A stretch of 64,000 nucleotides of DNA from Paguma larvata (GCA_030068075.1 CM057826.1:112244746-112308745); one strand, 5' to 3'; positions 32,950 to 45,120 are shown, counted from the stretch's first letter. Translations and numbers: made by a program. The notes: generated by a model not told the origin, from the letters alone.

Positions 32950-33550
32950 TAATTTTTTTCTTTTTACTTGATCTCTGCTTGCTTTATTTCTCTCTCCATG
33001 TCTGGATCTTTCTCTGTTTAACCGAGCTCTCTCTGTTGCATAAAATGGTCTCAACTTTCTCACAGGTAACTAAGAAATAAATATAAACTATTAATCCAGG
33101 GTCCAGTTCATAATGGATATTTCTGGTAAAAAATAACCAACACAAATTAAACCTAAGAATGGCTATGGTTGCATGTGGCAAAATGTGGTTGCTGACTAAC
33201 AATTGACCGAAGGTCAAATCTTCAAGTGCTAATTTGCAATATTTGTCTCAGAAAAGTTGGGTCTGGGGGAAATAACTGTCACTGAAGGACCCTCACGAAA
33301 ACGATATAAAAATTGGTAAAATTTGATGCAGATGAAACTGCTGGCTGATTCAAATCTTCACTCTGAAATTTAAGTGAACACTCAATTCTGTCAGAAAGCA
33401 GGATTATTACTTTATCATTATTTATTATGAACTTAGTAGATAAAAAATCAATAGCAAAAATGGTAAAAGTATTTCATAATATAGAAAATCGATCCACCAA
33501 TTGATTGATGTTTCGGGGGCTTTATTATTGTTGGGGTTTATTGGAAGGTA

Positions 33551-33755
33551 TGGGAGCTATTGGTGGCTCAGTCGGTTGAGCGTCCGACTTTGGCTCAGGT
33601 CATGATCTCCTGATTCGTGAGTTTGAGCCTCATGTTGAACTCTGTGCTGACAGCGCAGAGCCTGGAGCCTGCTTCGGATTCTGTGTCTCACTCTTTCTCT
33701 GCCCCTCCACTGCTCACGCTATATGTCTCTCTCTCAAAAATAAACATAAAAAAAA
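33551..33755 (+). repeat. SINEC_Fc-type SINE
   Basis: Has TGGCTCAGTCGGTTGAGCGT and GACAGCGCAGAGCCTGGAGC; full length with A tail. Confidence 0.92.
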
Positions 33756-33999
33756 TAATGTCGGTGTAATTTTGATTCAGGGTCAAAATGCCACTGGGCT
33801 CTAAGAGTTGAGATGGGCATATAGATGAAGATGCGGGTGAGTGAGGGTGTACGCAGGCACAGATGCGCAGAGGAAAAGTTAGGGGGAAAAACACAAAGGC
33901 TTTATTTATGCACAGAACATCCCTCAGGCCATTAGGAACCTCATGTTATCCTAACTGATGGGCCAGAGACAGAGCAGTTCACACTCTTCAAGATCAGAC

Positions 34000-34200
34000 C
34001 TACACTGAAAAAGGGTCCCTCCGCTTACTAGCTCTCACCCTGCAGAAGTCACCACCTCCCCAGACCTCAGCTTCCTCACGTGAAAATGAAAATAGCAATT
34101 GTACTCACCGCCTAAGGTTATTATGAGGCCCACCTGAGTTAAGGTCTTTGGGCAGGTGCCTGGTACGCAGTCAGCGCTCAATCTAGACCTTAGCCAGCAC
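34000..34200 (+). repeat. MIR
   Basis: 'cttactagctctcaccctgc', 'cctcagcttcctcacgtgaa', 'aggtgcctggtacgcagtca gcgctcaatc'. Confidence 0.7.
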
Positions 34201-35569
34201 TGTTTTTATTTGACTTTTTCAGTGCTCCCTGAAGATACTCATCCAGCCGACTGTCAGCTCTGATTGGCTTCTCCTGAGAGGGGCCTTCCGATCATATTTC
34301 TAGGCCCCTCGGCCCAGTGTCCAGGACCTCAGCACAATGCCATGCTTATCATCCGATCCCAGCGAGGTTGAGCCGTATGTGGAACATACAGAGAGAAATA
34401 AAAGGGGGAGAAATAAAGGGCACTAGGGTCGCGGCTGTTAGACATATGGGGTACATCAAAGGACTGTCAGGCAGATGGTGAGCAGGGGAGCGGCTCTGGG
34501 CAGGAAAACACCTGGGTAACATGTACTAATTAGCTGACAGGTGGGTCAAGGACTGGAAGAGGCAGGAAAACAGTATGTTGTTTATTCCCCCGAATCGGGC
34601 TGCCTGAGGCCAGGTTCCCTAATACCTCTGCTCCTCCCGGCTGCCTTAGTAAGAATAGTTACAAAGAGCTGATAGTAACATTAACTCTCTGTTCAGACTA
34701 ATGAGGTAAAAGTAAGAACAAGTTACAGATACGTTCTGCTTCACCTTGAAGAAGCCCGGGCGGGTGCAAAGCAGTTTTGCTGACAGGTTTGATAACTGGG
34801 CCTTTCAAGAAGGGCTCGGAGCCACTGTGGCCTCAGCTAGTACTCCGCTTCCTCCGGTCATATCCCCCCCGAAACTAAAATACAGCTTGGAAAGACAGCT
34901 CGGTGCCCTCACAGTCGCTGTGGCTTCCTCAAGCCACGACACGCTCTCGCTTTTATGAGGCTGCGGGGCTATAATTCTCATCCCCTGACATTTATGGGAG
35001 GCTTCATATTAGCACAAGGCTTTACAGCCATTTTTACGAGGGAGGCCTCCCCGGGACCTGTCGGGTACAATCACCCAGACTGAGAAGAAGGCAGGAGCGC
35101 AAAGTGCACACGTGGACGGCCCTCACCTGCTGGCCGGCAAGGAGCCAGGGTCAGAGGCCGCAGATGCCACTTGACTGTAGCCGTGTGTCAGGCCTGATTT
35201 TCTTGCCCTCGGCAGCTCTGTCTCTATCACCATCTTCCACCTGCGTCCCGTCCCTGGTCATGCAGGTGCAGCTCCCAAAGGCACCCCGGGTCCGTCCGTT
35301 TCTGTCCGTCTCCATACCATGGCTCAGTCCCAGCCTGACTCCCGCACAGTCGCACCTGGCTCTACGTCCCAGCCCCCTCCCCTTCCGTTATCCACACACG
35401 AGATAAAGTATATTTAACTTATTAGATGTTTACTTATTTATTTAACGTATGCACCTTTGTAAGCTTTCTGGTACTTCTGGAAACACCTTTATTGATAGCC
35501 TATAGCAAATACGTTGCATCATAGAGAATAATCTTTTAAAACAAAAATAGCAAACTTCAATAGCTTCCT

Positions 35570-36030
35570 CTCCAGAGTAAGATTTATTCGGAATAAAATC
35601 CAAGTTCCTTTGCAGACCGCAGGGTCCCTTCATGACCTGGTCTTCTGGCCACTCTGTCCCCTGCCCCGCACTGGGTTCAGGACCCACCAATCTCTTTCCT
35701 GCCTCCAGAGTTGACACCCACTTCTCGATCTGCCCGGAAAACCTTTGGTCCTGTCTTCAGCACTGCCAGCTTTGTCTCCCTTCCAATCTCAGCTCAATGT
35801 CTCCTTCCCAACCCGTCCAATCTTAAAGTGTCCCTTCTCCCCCATTTCCCTGGTAATTACTTTCAGAGCACTTTTAAACAACCTTAAAATGTTTCTTATA
35901 TGTTGACTTATATGCAGTCTATCAGCTTTGCTAGAAGATACGTCTCATGAGAACAGGGACGTCGTGTGTATTCCTCGCCCTGGCTGCACAGAATATAAGC
36001 TCTGTAGATACCTGTTGCGAAAGTAAATGA
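35570..36030 (+). repeat. L2 3' region
   Basis: 'cccttcatgacctggtcttc tggccactct' through 'atgagaacagggacgtcgtg' to 'gatacctgttgcgaaagtaa atgaagg', in L2 order. Confidence 0.7.
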
Positions 36031-36097
36031 AGGAATGAAGCAATGTACTGAAAAGCCTCTCTCCTTCTCTGAACCCACCCGCTAGTCTTCATTATTA

Positions 36098-36111
36098 CCA
36101 GTAGAGGGCAG
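36098..36111 (+). promoter_or_regulatory. CTCF-like motif
   Basis: CCAGTAGAGGGCAG matches the CTCF core CCASYAGRKGGCRS at every position I can compare. Occupancy cannot be read from sequence. Confidence 0.5.
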
Positions 36112-36559
36112 CAAAGACCCTGAGTTATCTACCTTCTGATGTTTATACTGGGAAAACTCCAGAAAACTTCTTTCCCTTTGCCAAACGGCAGACTCAGGTT
36201 CATCAGGACTTTCAGGAAAATGTCCAGCTTTACAAAATCTTTCTTCTCCTTGTTCCTGAAGCCTTCTCTGCTCTGTACCATTTATAGAATTTTTTTTTTA
36301 AGATTTCAGGCTGACAACACTTCTCAGGAAATGAAAGCAGATGTTATATTGACTAAACCAGAAAGAAACCCAGTGGCCTGGAGCCTGTCCCTTCCTGCCT
36401 GACGAGTTAGTGTGAGGGGAAAAAAGGCACTCGGATCATGGCTGGCAGCTGTTTGGGACTTAAGGATTTACAGCTTTCCCTTATGGTGTGTGGGGAGGAG
36501 CAGGTATCAGCTAGGCAGCTGCTGTCTTGAGCAGCTGTTTTGAGCACTTGCAAGGGCCA

Positions 36560-36562
<3 letters not shown>

Positions 36563-36604
<42 letters not shown>
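36563..36604. repeat. (GT)21 microsatellite
   Basis: Uninterrupted 42-bp GT run after AAGC; probably polymorphic. Confidence 0.97.
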
Positions 36605-36606
<2 letters not shown>

Positions 36607-36877
36607 ATGGTTCTGTCTTCTGCTAGTATGTCCCATCTTTTTGTTTAACAATCCTCTCACCCAGGCAAGACTCTCACAGTCTCCTGCCTTTGTGAGCTCC
36701 TTCACCAAGAATGCCCATTCAACCCAGGTAGTCAGCAGCAGAAGTGGCCTCCACACACTCTTAGAACGGTGTTTTCATTCACTGTCTGTCCAGTAAATAC
36801 TGACCGAGTCCTATTCGGTTCTCTGTAGGTACAGACACTCTATTCGATTGAAGAAACAGTCGCTAGAATCAAAAGGG

Positions 36878-37090
36878 AGGCTGGGGTTCTCGATCTCAGC
36901 AGTATTGAAATTTGGGACTAGATAATCCTTTGGCGTGGGAGCATCCTAGGATGTTTAGCCACATCCCTAGCCTCTGCCCTTTAGATGCAGGTAGCACTGA
37001 CCCCCTAAGTTGTGACAACCAAAAATGTGTCCTGATATTGCTAAATGTCCCCCGGGCAGCCAATCTTCACTGAAAGCTTGCAAACCACTA
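36878..37090 (+). mobile_element. MER5A-like hAT (Charlie) remnant
   Basis: 'gtattgaaatttgggactag ataatcctttg', 'cctaggatgtttagccacat ccctagcctctgccc' and 'agttgtgacaaccaaaaatg' follow the MER5A consensus. Non-autonomous, no frame. Confidence 0.75.
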
Positions 37091-38059
37091 TCTTGAAGAT
37101 CATGATGGATAACTTTGGGGATATTTTTTCGGTCTGGGTCAATGACCCCTTTCTCCTAGCACTGTTCCTCCTCCCTGTCCCATGCTCATCTGCTGTGACC
37201 TGAAGCCTAGGGACTTGGTACATTGGTCATCTGACCCAATGTAGGCCTCTCAGCTTCCCTCCTCTGGGAATTTGAAACTAGGACCTAGGTACTGACTACC
37301 ACCTGGGTTCTTTGTGGGGCCAAAACTTTCGCACAAATTTAGAAGGTGTGGGTGAATGTTTGATAACATGGGGCCAGCAAGCAGAGACATTCTACTGCAG
37401 AGATAAGAATGAAACAGACTCCACAGAAACACAGAGGAAGAGTCAGAGAGAAGTCACCTAGTTCTAGCATTTTCCAGACAGGCCAAACTTCCTACCTTAC
37501 GTACTTTAAGATATTCCTGTACATTTATAAGTAATTGTTCTTTCTTGCTGGGGCAGTTTCTTGTTCGTTTGTTCTGTTACTGGCAAATGAGTCCTAACTG
37601 GTATATTCTCTGTGGTCCGGAACTGAAATCATAACCAGGAAAGGAGGGATCTAGGCAGTTGAAGAGCAGCATTTAGCCCTCAAGGCAGCTCCACCCTCAG
37701 CACAGGTGCTGTTTTCTCCTTTCTCTCCCAAATGGCTTCCTCGCCCTCTCCAGAGAGTTTTCTCTTGGCTTGTACGCAGCCTGGCGTGTCATGGGCTTCA
37801 CTCAGCTTCTGGTTGTCCATTCGTCCCCAGCTTGAGTGCTAACAGCAAACCCCGGCCAGGTCTTGGCTCAGATTCCCTGGCTCAGATTCCCAACCAAGCG
37901 AGTCTGATTGGCTTATGTGGCAAACATGGTTGGCTGGCCATCCAACCACCATCCTTCCCAATCGGTTTTGTTCAGGTGAACAACCAACCACAAGTGGTAA
38001 ACTGAATTAGTTTGTAAGGGCAAAGAGATGTAAGAGGAATCTTCAGGAAGGGCGGGGAG

Positions 38060-38395
38060 GCTTATAGGAAAGAATTTTATCCTTCATATAAGAAGGTGAA
38101 GCCAACAGAGGAGTTAGCCTATACCCTTCCTGCCAGCTTTGGACATGTCATGCGAGGACATGATACTCGAACCCGTGGCAGCCATTTTGCAACCATGAGG
38201 TAAAGCCAAGAGAACTACAGAGAAGCTGACAGAGGGCTGTAACATCCTTGGGCTGACGAATTAACCAACCCTGGAGCCATTTACCTTTAGACTTCTTGTT
38301 ACATGAGATAATTAGATGTCCTTACAGTTTTAGCTACTTTGACTCAGGTATCCTGTTACTTGAAGCCAAAAGGATCCCAACAGATACAGGACAGC
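38060..38395 (+). repeat. LTR-like fragment (MaLR/MLT type suspected)
   Basis: 'cagccattttgcaaccatga gg' and the end 'cttgttacatgagataatta gatgtcctta...aaggatcccaacagatacag' are typical of an old LTR-like repeat. Class uncertain. Confidence 0.4.
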
Positions 38396-38811
38396 TCATC
38401 TTTTCAGGCCAGGTCACTCAGGCCCTAGGTCACTAGCTAGCTACGTTGCAGATTTATCGTCTTGCAGTCCTGCCCCTACCTCTAGACCATATGTTTATCC
38501 CCTGCCCTAGCCTTTTATGATGAAAATTTAAAAGCCAACAGAAAAGTTGAGAAAATAATACAAAAAACACTCAAATATGCTTCACCTATATTCATCAGTT
38601 GTCAACATTTAACTTCATACAGTCATGGTACATATTCCCCTATATGAGGTTATTTTTTTACTGAAATATTTGAAAGGTGGTTAGAGACTATGAAGCTTCA
38701 CTCCAAAGTATTTCAGAAACAAAGTTTGGGTTTGTCTTTGTTTTTATTTTTTTTTCTTATACAGGATTTGTCAAGAATCACACGCTGTTTTAAAGTCCTC
38801 TCTCTCTCTCA

Positions 38812-39019
38812 AGGTGCCTGGCGGCTCAGTCTGTTAGTGTCTGACTTCGGCTCAGGTCATGATTTCACGGTCTGTAGGTTTGAGCCCTGCGTCAGATTCT
38901 GTGCTGAGAGCTCAGAGCCGGGAGCCTGCTTCAGATTCTGCGTCCCCCTCTCTCTGCCCCTCCTCCATTTACCCTCTGTCTCTCTCTCTCAAAAGTAAAT
39001 AAACATTTAAAAAAAAAAG
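38812..39019 (+). repeat. SINEC_Fc-type SINE
   Basis: GGTGCCTGGCGGCTCAGTCT to A tail. Flanked by TCCTCTCTCTCTCAA and TCATCTCTCTCTCAA as near-perfect target-site duplication. Confidence 0.92.
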
Positions 39020-39067
39020 ATCATCTCTCTCTCAAAAGTCTCCTTTATTCTAAAATAATTCTCCTGC

Positions 39068-39103
39068 CCTTTCTTTCTTTCTTTCTTTCTTTTTTTTTTT
39101 TTT
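39068..39103. repeat. (CTTT)n plus poly(T)
   Basis: Seven or so CTTT units followed by about 15 T. Confidence 0.9.
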
Positions 39104-39510
39104 GGTCTTTCCTGTCATTGACTCATTGACTTTCAAGCCAGTTCTTTTTTAGAATGTCCACAATTTGGGTTGTCTGACTGTTTCTTCAAAATTATAACCA
39201 ATTAAAGATTTTTAGCAAAAACTCTACAGAGATAAGGTTGGGACCATCTCAGTGCATCACAACACAAATACCTTTGTGTCCCTTTATCAGTTACACTAAG
39301 TTGAATCTGTCGATTCAGGCGCTGTCTGTCTGCTAGCACTCCTTACCGTAAAGGCATCTCCTCCCCCTTAGTGATGAATGAGTAATCTGCGGGATGCTAC
39401 TTTGAAAATATCTCGTGCCCCTACATTTTCAGCGACTGTTTTAACAGTCATTAATAAGGCTTGCCTGAATCAACTATTATATCAGTGATTGCAAAAAATC
39501 ACAATTTAAA

Positions 39511-40299
39511 AAAAACTCTATCCTTTTTCCATATTTTTTAGCTGCCACTCCACTGTTGGAGAAGAAGAGCTTTCTCTTCCTTTGCAATTTTCTTGATTAT
39601 CATGATGCACTCAGAATATTCATTACCACTGGTTTTCTTTTTAATTTTCAGTTTGTCCCAAACTTGTCCCCTCCCAGGTGGGAGCCTCTTCAAATTGGTT
39701 TCTGACACATTGCTATCTGTTTTTGAGCACTTTCTTTGCTCTTCTAGCAGAGGAAGTCCCAAGCTCATCTTCTACTTTCCTTGACCCAGACCTGGACTCA
39801 GACCTGGTTCTTTTCAGTGAGAAAAGGTTGCTAGAAACCAAGAACGGAGTGATAAGAGTGTTTATAGCAATTGGGATGTTACCACTTCTAGGCCCCTTCA
39901 GCAGACACGGCCAGGAAGTGTATTTTATTTTAAATCATTAATTTATCTCAGTCCCCCAACTTCAATCCGACACCACAGGGTTCTTCCTCCTTTCCCCAAA
40001 TCCCTATTTTATCTCCTTTCTCCCATATTGAAAACCCCAATTTTCACCAACATCAGTATAGCTACTCATTTACTGCTCCCTACAATACACCCAAAAGTAT
40101 CAGAATTACTATGTCGATAACCACTACCAACAAGACTGTTTGAAACTTGTATTTTATTCTTAGAATCTAGTTCCCTAAAAGTAACGGTGTGTCTAAAAAC
40201 TTTAAACCTTGAAATAAATTTATTTATTTATCTTCAAATTAGGGTTTTCCTGCCCATGTTGATTTCTTTTAATTTTTTTCTTTGTGGTAGTGAGCTTTT
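39511..40299. other. Intergenic, nothing recognised
   Basis: Short open frames on both strands (39,538-39,941), no family likeness, no repeat identified. Confidence 0.6.
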
Positions 40300-40571
40300 T
40301 ATTATTTTTATTTTTAAAGATTTTATTATTTTTATTTCTAACATTTTTATTGAGACATAATTGATATATAACATTGTGTAAGTTTCAGGTGAACCACATG
40401 GTGATTTGATATATGTATATATTGCAAAATAATTACCACAGTAAGTTTAGTTAACATCCATCATGAAAATATGGAATATCTTATGAATTTGCATATCATG
40501 TTTATACAAGGGCTCTGCTAATCTCCTCTGTATCATTCCAATTTTAATGTATGTGCTGCTGAAGAGAGCAC
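40300..40571 (-). mobile_element. U6-L1 chimeric retrocopy
   Basis: Read on the minus strand: a full-length U6 snRNA copy (40,571-40,466) runs directly into the last 120 or so bases of an L1 ('atgttaactaaacttactgt', 'cacctgaaacttacacaatg', 'tcaattatgtctcaataaaa') and then an A-rich tail (about 40,350-40,300). The same orientation and seamless join are what template switching by the L1 reverse transcriptase would leave. Adjacent insertion by chance is the alternative. Confidence 0.7.
40466..40571 (-). pseudogene. U6 spliceosomal snRNA pseudogene
   Basis: Collinear with U6 over all 106 nt without a gap: GTGCTC start, 'agcacatacattaaaattgg', 'atgatacagaggagattagc' and the final CATATTTT. By eye about 80% identical, with most changes being decayed CpG or transitions. 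The region copying the U6 ACAGAG box keeps 'atacagagga'. No PSE or TATA box upstream is evident, so it is not expected to be transcribed by RNA polymerase III. Confidence 0.93.
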
Positions 40572-40639
40572 TCATATAATTTTTTGAATATGTAAAATGG
40601 TCTATAGTTCAAAAGTTAAAATCATATGAAAATGTAACT

Positions 40640-40960
40640 CAGAGAAGTTTTCTTCAATCTCTATACACATGAATTTTATTAGTTTCTGGTTTATCATTTC
40701 TTATTTGCAAAAATAAGCAAATACATATGTATATGCATATACATACATATGTCCTTATTTGGCCTTTTTTAAAATTCAAACGGTAGTATATGGTGTATAC
40801 TCCTTTGCACCGTGTTCTTTTCACTTCATATTGTTCTCTGTCGTATATACACAAGTCTTTCATAGCTCTAACTTTTCACTTTATAGTCTATTTTATTCGC
40901 CCTCTCAAATATATTTTTATTCACTTTATTTTAATGGTTAGTTTTATATTAAAGCTAAAA
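40640..40960 (-). repeat. L1 3'UTR-like fragment
   Basis: 'caaacggtagtatatggtgt atactcctttgcaccgtg' and 'cttttcacttcatattgttc' resemble the antisense of an old L1 3'UTR. Confidence 0.5.
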
Positions 40961-41872
40961 TAACCTTAGTCCCCCCATCTTATGTTTGTTATTTTCTATG
41001 GGTATTATTTAACAATATTTAAATTAGTTAATAATTTCTTTTCTCTTATCCCAATTCACTGGCTCCTCATGTGAATAAATATTCTTTCACCCCCATCAGG
41101 AACTAAAAAATAATCAGCAAGTATATTCTGTTTTTCATTTCCCTTACCCATCTGACCCTGTAATTATTGTATAATATCTACTTGGACTGGGTATGTACTT
41201 TTCTTATACCATCATGGTTTTGTAGATAATTACATAGTCATGCTCATCATTAGTCTTCTTGTCAATGTCCTTTCCTTTTGGTGGTCTAAAACACCTTTCC
41301 TTAGAAAATTCCTCAGGAAGGGCTCATGGGAGTGATAGTCTCTAGTTCTCTCATGTTCATAACTTTTGTTACATTGGCCAGACATAAAATCCTTGCCTTA
41401 TGTTTTCTTTCTTTGAATATTTTCGATATGCTACTCTATTTATTCTGGAATAAAGCCCAAAAACAGTCACTTAAGTCATTTGGTATTTTGACTAAACGCC
41501 CAAACGATTTCTTTGTAAACTCCAGACATCTCTTAGAATATATCTTGACAATGATCATTTAGAATTGATTTCCTAGGTACTGGTGTCAAATCTCTTTATT
41601 TCGGGAAAGTTTTCTTAAGTGTTACCTTTTTACATTTCCATGGCTTTTTATTGTTTTCTTTGTGCGTCTTCTAATAGAAGATTATTCAACCTATGTAGGT
41701 GTGTGTTGATATTCTTTGCTTACCTTCTGTACCCACCACTTGTTCTTGAATCTCTTTGATTTGCTGAATTTCACTCCTTTTCACCGTGTATTCATTTTTA
41801 AGTCATGATCCCTTTTATTTATTCACCCTGATGTACCATTTTAGACTCCATTTCTCAAATAATTAATGTTCT
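40961..41872. other. Intergenic, nothing recognised
   Basis: AT-rich; short open frames only. Possibly decayed L1, but no landmark is firm. Confidence 0.55.
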
Positions 41873-42089
41873 TTTTTTAACATTTATTTTTGAGAGAGAA
41901 GAGAGTGCGAGAGAATGAGTGGGGGAGGGGGATGGACGGAGAGAGAGGGAGAGAGAAAAATCTCAGGTAGGGTCCTCTCTGTCAGCGCAGAGCCTGACAC
42001 GGAGCTCAAACCTATGAACCTGTGAGATCATGGCATGAGCCGAGAAATCAAAAGTCAGATGCTTAACTGACTGAGGCACCAGGTGCCCC
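41873..42089 (-). repeat. SINEC_Fc-type SINE
   Basis: Reversed copy ending AGGCACCAGGTGCCCC. AATTAATGTT flanks both sides (41,861-41,870 and 42,090-42,099). Confidence 0.92.
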
Positions 42090-42329
42090 AATTAATGTTA
42101 ATTCTAATTCTGAGTTCTTCCACCTCATTTCTGAGATTTTCTAATTCTGATTATAGTCCTTTCTTATTTAATATTTTATTCGTTTTTAAGCTCTTCTTGA
42201 AATAATAAGTTACAGTTTTCATCTGTTTCATAAGTATACCTTTCTGATGTTTTCATTGTTGGAATGTTATTCTGTTCTTTGTCTTTTTTTTGTATAACTT
42301 ACAGTTGGATTTTTTCTTCCCAGCTTGAG

Positions 42330-42450
42330 ATATAATGGGCCTACAATATGGTTTAAGTTTAAGATATACGATTTGATGATTTTATATATGTATATATTAT
42401 AAAATGACTAGCAGAGTAAGGTTAGTTAACGTATCCAGCTTAGTGTTGGA
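42330..42450 (-). repeat. L1 3' end
   Basis: 'cagcttgagatataatgggc' ... 'gatttgatgattttatatat gtatatattataaaatgac' is the reversed L1 terminus, same type as at 40,350-40,465. Confidence 0.55.
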
Positions 42451-42582
42451 TTTGGACACGATCTAATTCTATTCTTGTTACATGAATTCAAGTATTTTGT
42501 TATGGAAAAGCGGTGAGTCAGAAGCTTTTCTGGCTTCAGTGCCCTAGATCTCCCTCTTACGAGGTTCTCACAAAAAATTCTT

Positions 42583-42756
42583 TTTTAAAAACATTTACTT
42601 ATTTATTGGCAGGGAGGGGTAGAGGGAGGGAGAGAGAGAATCTTAACCAAACTCCATGCTCAGCTCAGAGACGCGATGTGGGGGCTCAAAGGGATCATGA
42701 CCTAAGCGAAAATGAAGAGTCGGACACTTAACCAACTGAGCCACCCAGGTGCCCCA
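42583..42756 (-). repeat. SINEC
   Basis: Reversed, somewhat shortened body; ends ACTGAGCCACCCAGGTGCCC. Confidence 0.9.
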
Positions 42757-44129
42757 AGAATTATTTTTTAATGGCCTCATGCTTTCTGAGATATGATTCC
42801 TCTGTTCTTTTATTTAGGCTTTCTTTTTCCTTTCTTCTATCCCTTTTCCTTTCTTTTGATTTGAATACTACTCTCAGAACTCCACCCTTGGTGTGAGACT
42901 TTCTCCTGAAAAGGAGGTTTGTAATTTTGAAGGCTTGCACACCCAAGACTATACCAGCTGCTTTAGATTATCTTGAACCCCGCGGAGCTGCAGCTTTATG
43001 GAGTCCCTGGTTTCAGTTGTTCTCAAATTGCTTCACTATGCATTTCAGTGAGTCCTGTTGTCAGTTTTAGAGTTCTGTTCTCAGGTCCATCAGATACCTC
43101 CCTGCTCCCTCCTGCCCTGACAAAGATAAACAGAGCAGTGCACCTTTAGTAATTGGTGGTGTTCCACCACCTCATGTTTTGGGGTTCATGAAGATACTGT
43201 GTTCATCTAGATTGTTTAAGGTGTTGACATCAGGCCTTGGATTTTGCCATTAGAGGTTTTCTGTCTTTTTTTATGGGGCCTGGAGGATTTCAGAAGATTT
43301 AAAAGCCTCACTGCCCCTGCTCCCATCGTCCCATCTCTCCCATTGATTTATTCATTCATTCATTTATTCAACAAATAATTTCGAGCCCTGAATTGTAATC
43401 TTATGCCTTTTCATATTCTCTTGGTACCATTAACTTTCAGGCCCCTGCTGCTTCCTCCGGCCTGACGGCCATTGTAATTACCTGATTCCACTTAGGCTCA
43501 TAGGTATCTGCCACGTAGGGCCAATCATCCATTATTGGGAGAAGTCAAGAGCCCTCCCCGCCATCACCTCTGTGCAACCATACCAAAGAGCTACAAGCCC
43601 TGTGTCTCTTACTTCTCTTGCCAAATCTGGACTTATAAAATACCACAGCATAGTGCATTTAATCTGGCTTCCCAAAGAGGTGCTAGAAGGAATGCAGGAC
43701 TTTCCTTGGGGCAAACCATGACTGTTGGGAAACAGGAAAAAGGATAGAGCTGGGAAGATAGTTTCCCTCTACCTTCTTCCTACCTGAAACTATTAAAGGC
43801 ACCTCTTCTTTGTTCTGCCTATCCTGAGACATCCGTGAAGTTCACTAAGGCACCATTGGCCAGCCAAGGAGTGCTGCATAGCTCTGCACCTCCCCCTGTA
43901 TTAGGTACAGGCTAATAGCTGCCCTCTGGAGCACAGATATGTATGAACAATGATGGGCACCTAGAAAAAGGACGAGGAACCTCAGAATCATCAGATCATC
44001 ACCTACCACCAGTTCCTTCCACTGCATCTTTGTCAGATGGCTCATACTCTGCTGGACTAATCCCTACGAGGTGGTGTTCGCTATCTCATTTTTAGCTTTA
44101 ATTGTTTGAAACTTCTACCTTTTTCTTTC

Positions 44130-45120
44130 TTTTTTTTAATTTTAAGTTATATTTATTGATATATAATTAATATAAAGTATGTTACATTAAAATATAAGTA
44201 TAATTATATACAAACTATAATAGATTATCTACAACTACATATATAGTTTATATTAAAACTACAATAGAAATACAAACTATAAATTATAGTTTACATCATA
44301 ATAACATCAAACTATAGTGTGTAATACAGTACATTCGATAACATCATTGTAAATTATCATATATAATTTTAAATTACTCATATATGCTGTGTAGTTATAT
44401 ACTATATAGTACATAACATGTAATTATAATTATACTTAATTTTACTTACTAATTATAATTGCATATTATATACTATATTTTATATAATTATAATATAAAT
44501 TCTAATTTATAATTTAACCTACAATTTAAATTTTATAATTTAATCTATGATTAACTCTTTTTGTATAAAGTGAGTTTCGATGAATGCACGCACACCTGTC
44601 TGACCACCAACATCATTAAGAATATTTGCATCACTCTAAAAAGATCCTTTGTGCTACCATATAATCAGTTCCCTCCTCTCACCCGCCAACAACCACTGAT
44701 CTGATTTCTGCCCCTATATGTTTCCCTTTTAGTGCATGTCATATAAACACAATCATGTGTAACCTCTTGTGTCAGAGTTCTTTCACTTAATTCAGCCATG
44801 TCGTTACAACTATCAATAGTTGCTTTTTATTACAGAGTTGTATCCCCTTGCAAGGACGTACACAGCTTGTGTACCTACTCACCTATAGACGGACGTATGG
44901 ATAGTTCCCATCTTTTAGTGATTACGAATAAACAGTTATAAACATTTGTATACAGATTTTTTATGGACATAGGCTTTCATTTTTACTGGGCAGATAAGAA
45001 AGCAGTAGCTAGGTCACATGCTAAGTGTATTTTTAACTTGATAAACAACTCCAAAACTGTTTTTCAAAAGTGGCTATATTGTTTGGTACTCCCAGCAGCT
45101 ACGTATAAGATCATCTTTCA
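44130..45120 (-). repeat. L1 3'UTR remains with AT-rich palindromic core
   Basis: 44,600-45,110 shows the familiar antisense L1 3'UTR text ('ttgctttttattacagagtt', 'gattacgaataaacagttat aaaca', 'caaaactgtttttcaaaagt ggct'). 44,140-44,560 is almost pure A/T with many TATAATT/AATTATA inversions. Confidence 0.6.

Larger units (their letters stand above)
32950..38811. other. Intergenic block, mixed
   Basis: Contains SINEC (33,551-33,755), MIR (34,000-34,200), L2 (35,570-36,030), a CTCF-like motif (36,098), (GT)21 (36,563-36,604), MER5A-like (36,878-37,090) and an LTR-like fragment (38,060-38,395). The stretch 34,220-35,560 has no repeat I recognise and raised G+C. The open frame of 100 codons at 35,104-35,406 has no family likeness. 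Confidence 0.7.
38510..39510. repeat. Ancient L1-related sequence split by a SINE
   Basis: 'cagttgtcaacatttaactt' left of the SINE, and 'ttctttttttagaatgtcca caatttgggttgtctgac', 'ggctt gcctgaatcaactattat' right of it, recur as one L1M-type unit in mammals. Orientation not assigned. Confidence 0.5.

Noticed and set aside
33551..33755. tRNA-like head of SINEs as tRNA genes
   Set aside because: They continue into CT-rich bodies and A tails, lack a credible acceptor stem, and recur throughout the window.
40466..40571. Functional U6 snRNA gene
   Set aside because: Many substitutions, decayed CpGs, fusion to an L1 tail and no upstream PSE/TATA make it a pseudogene.
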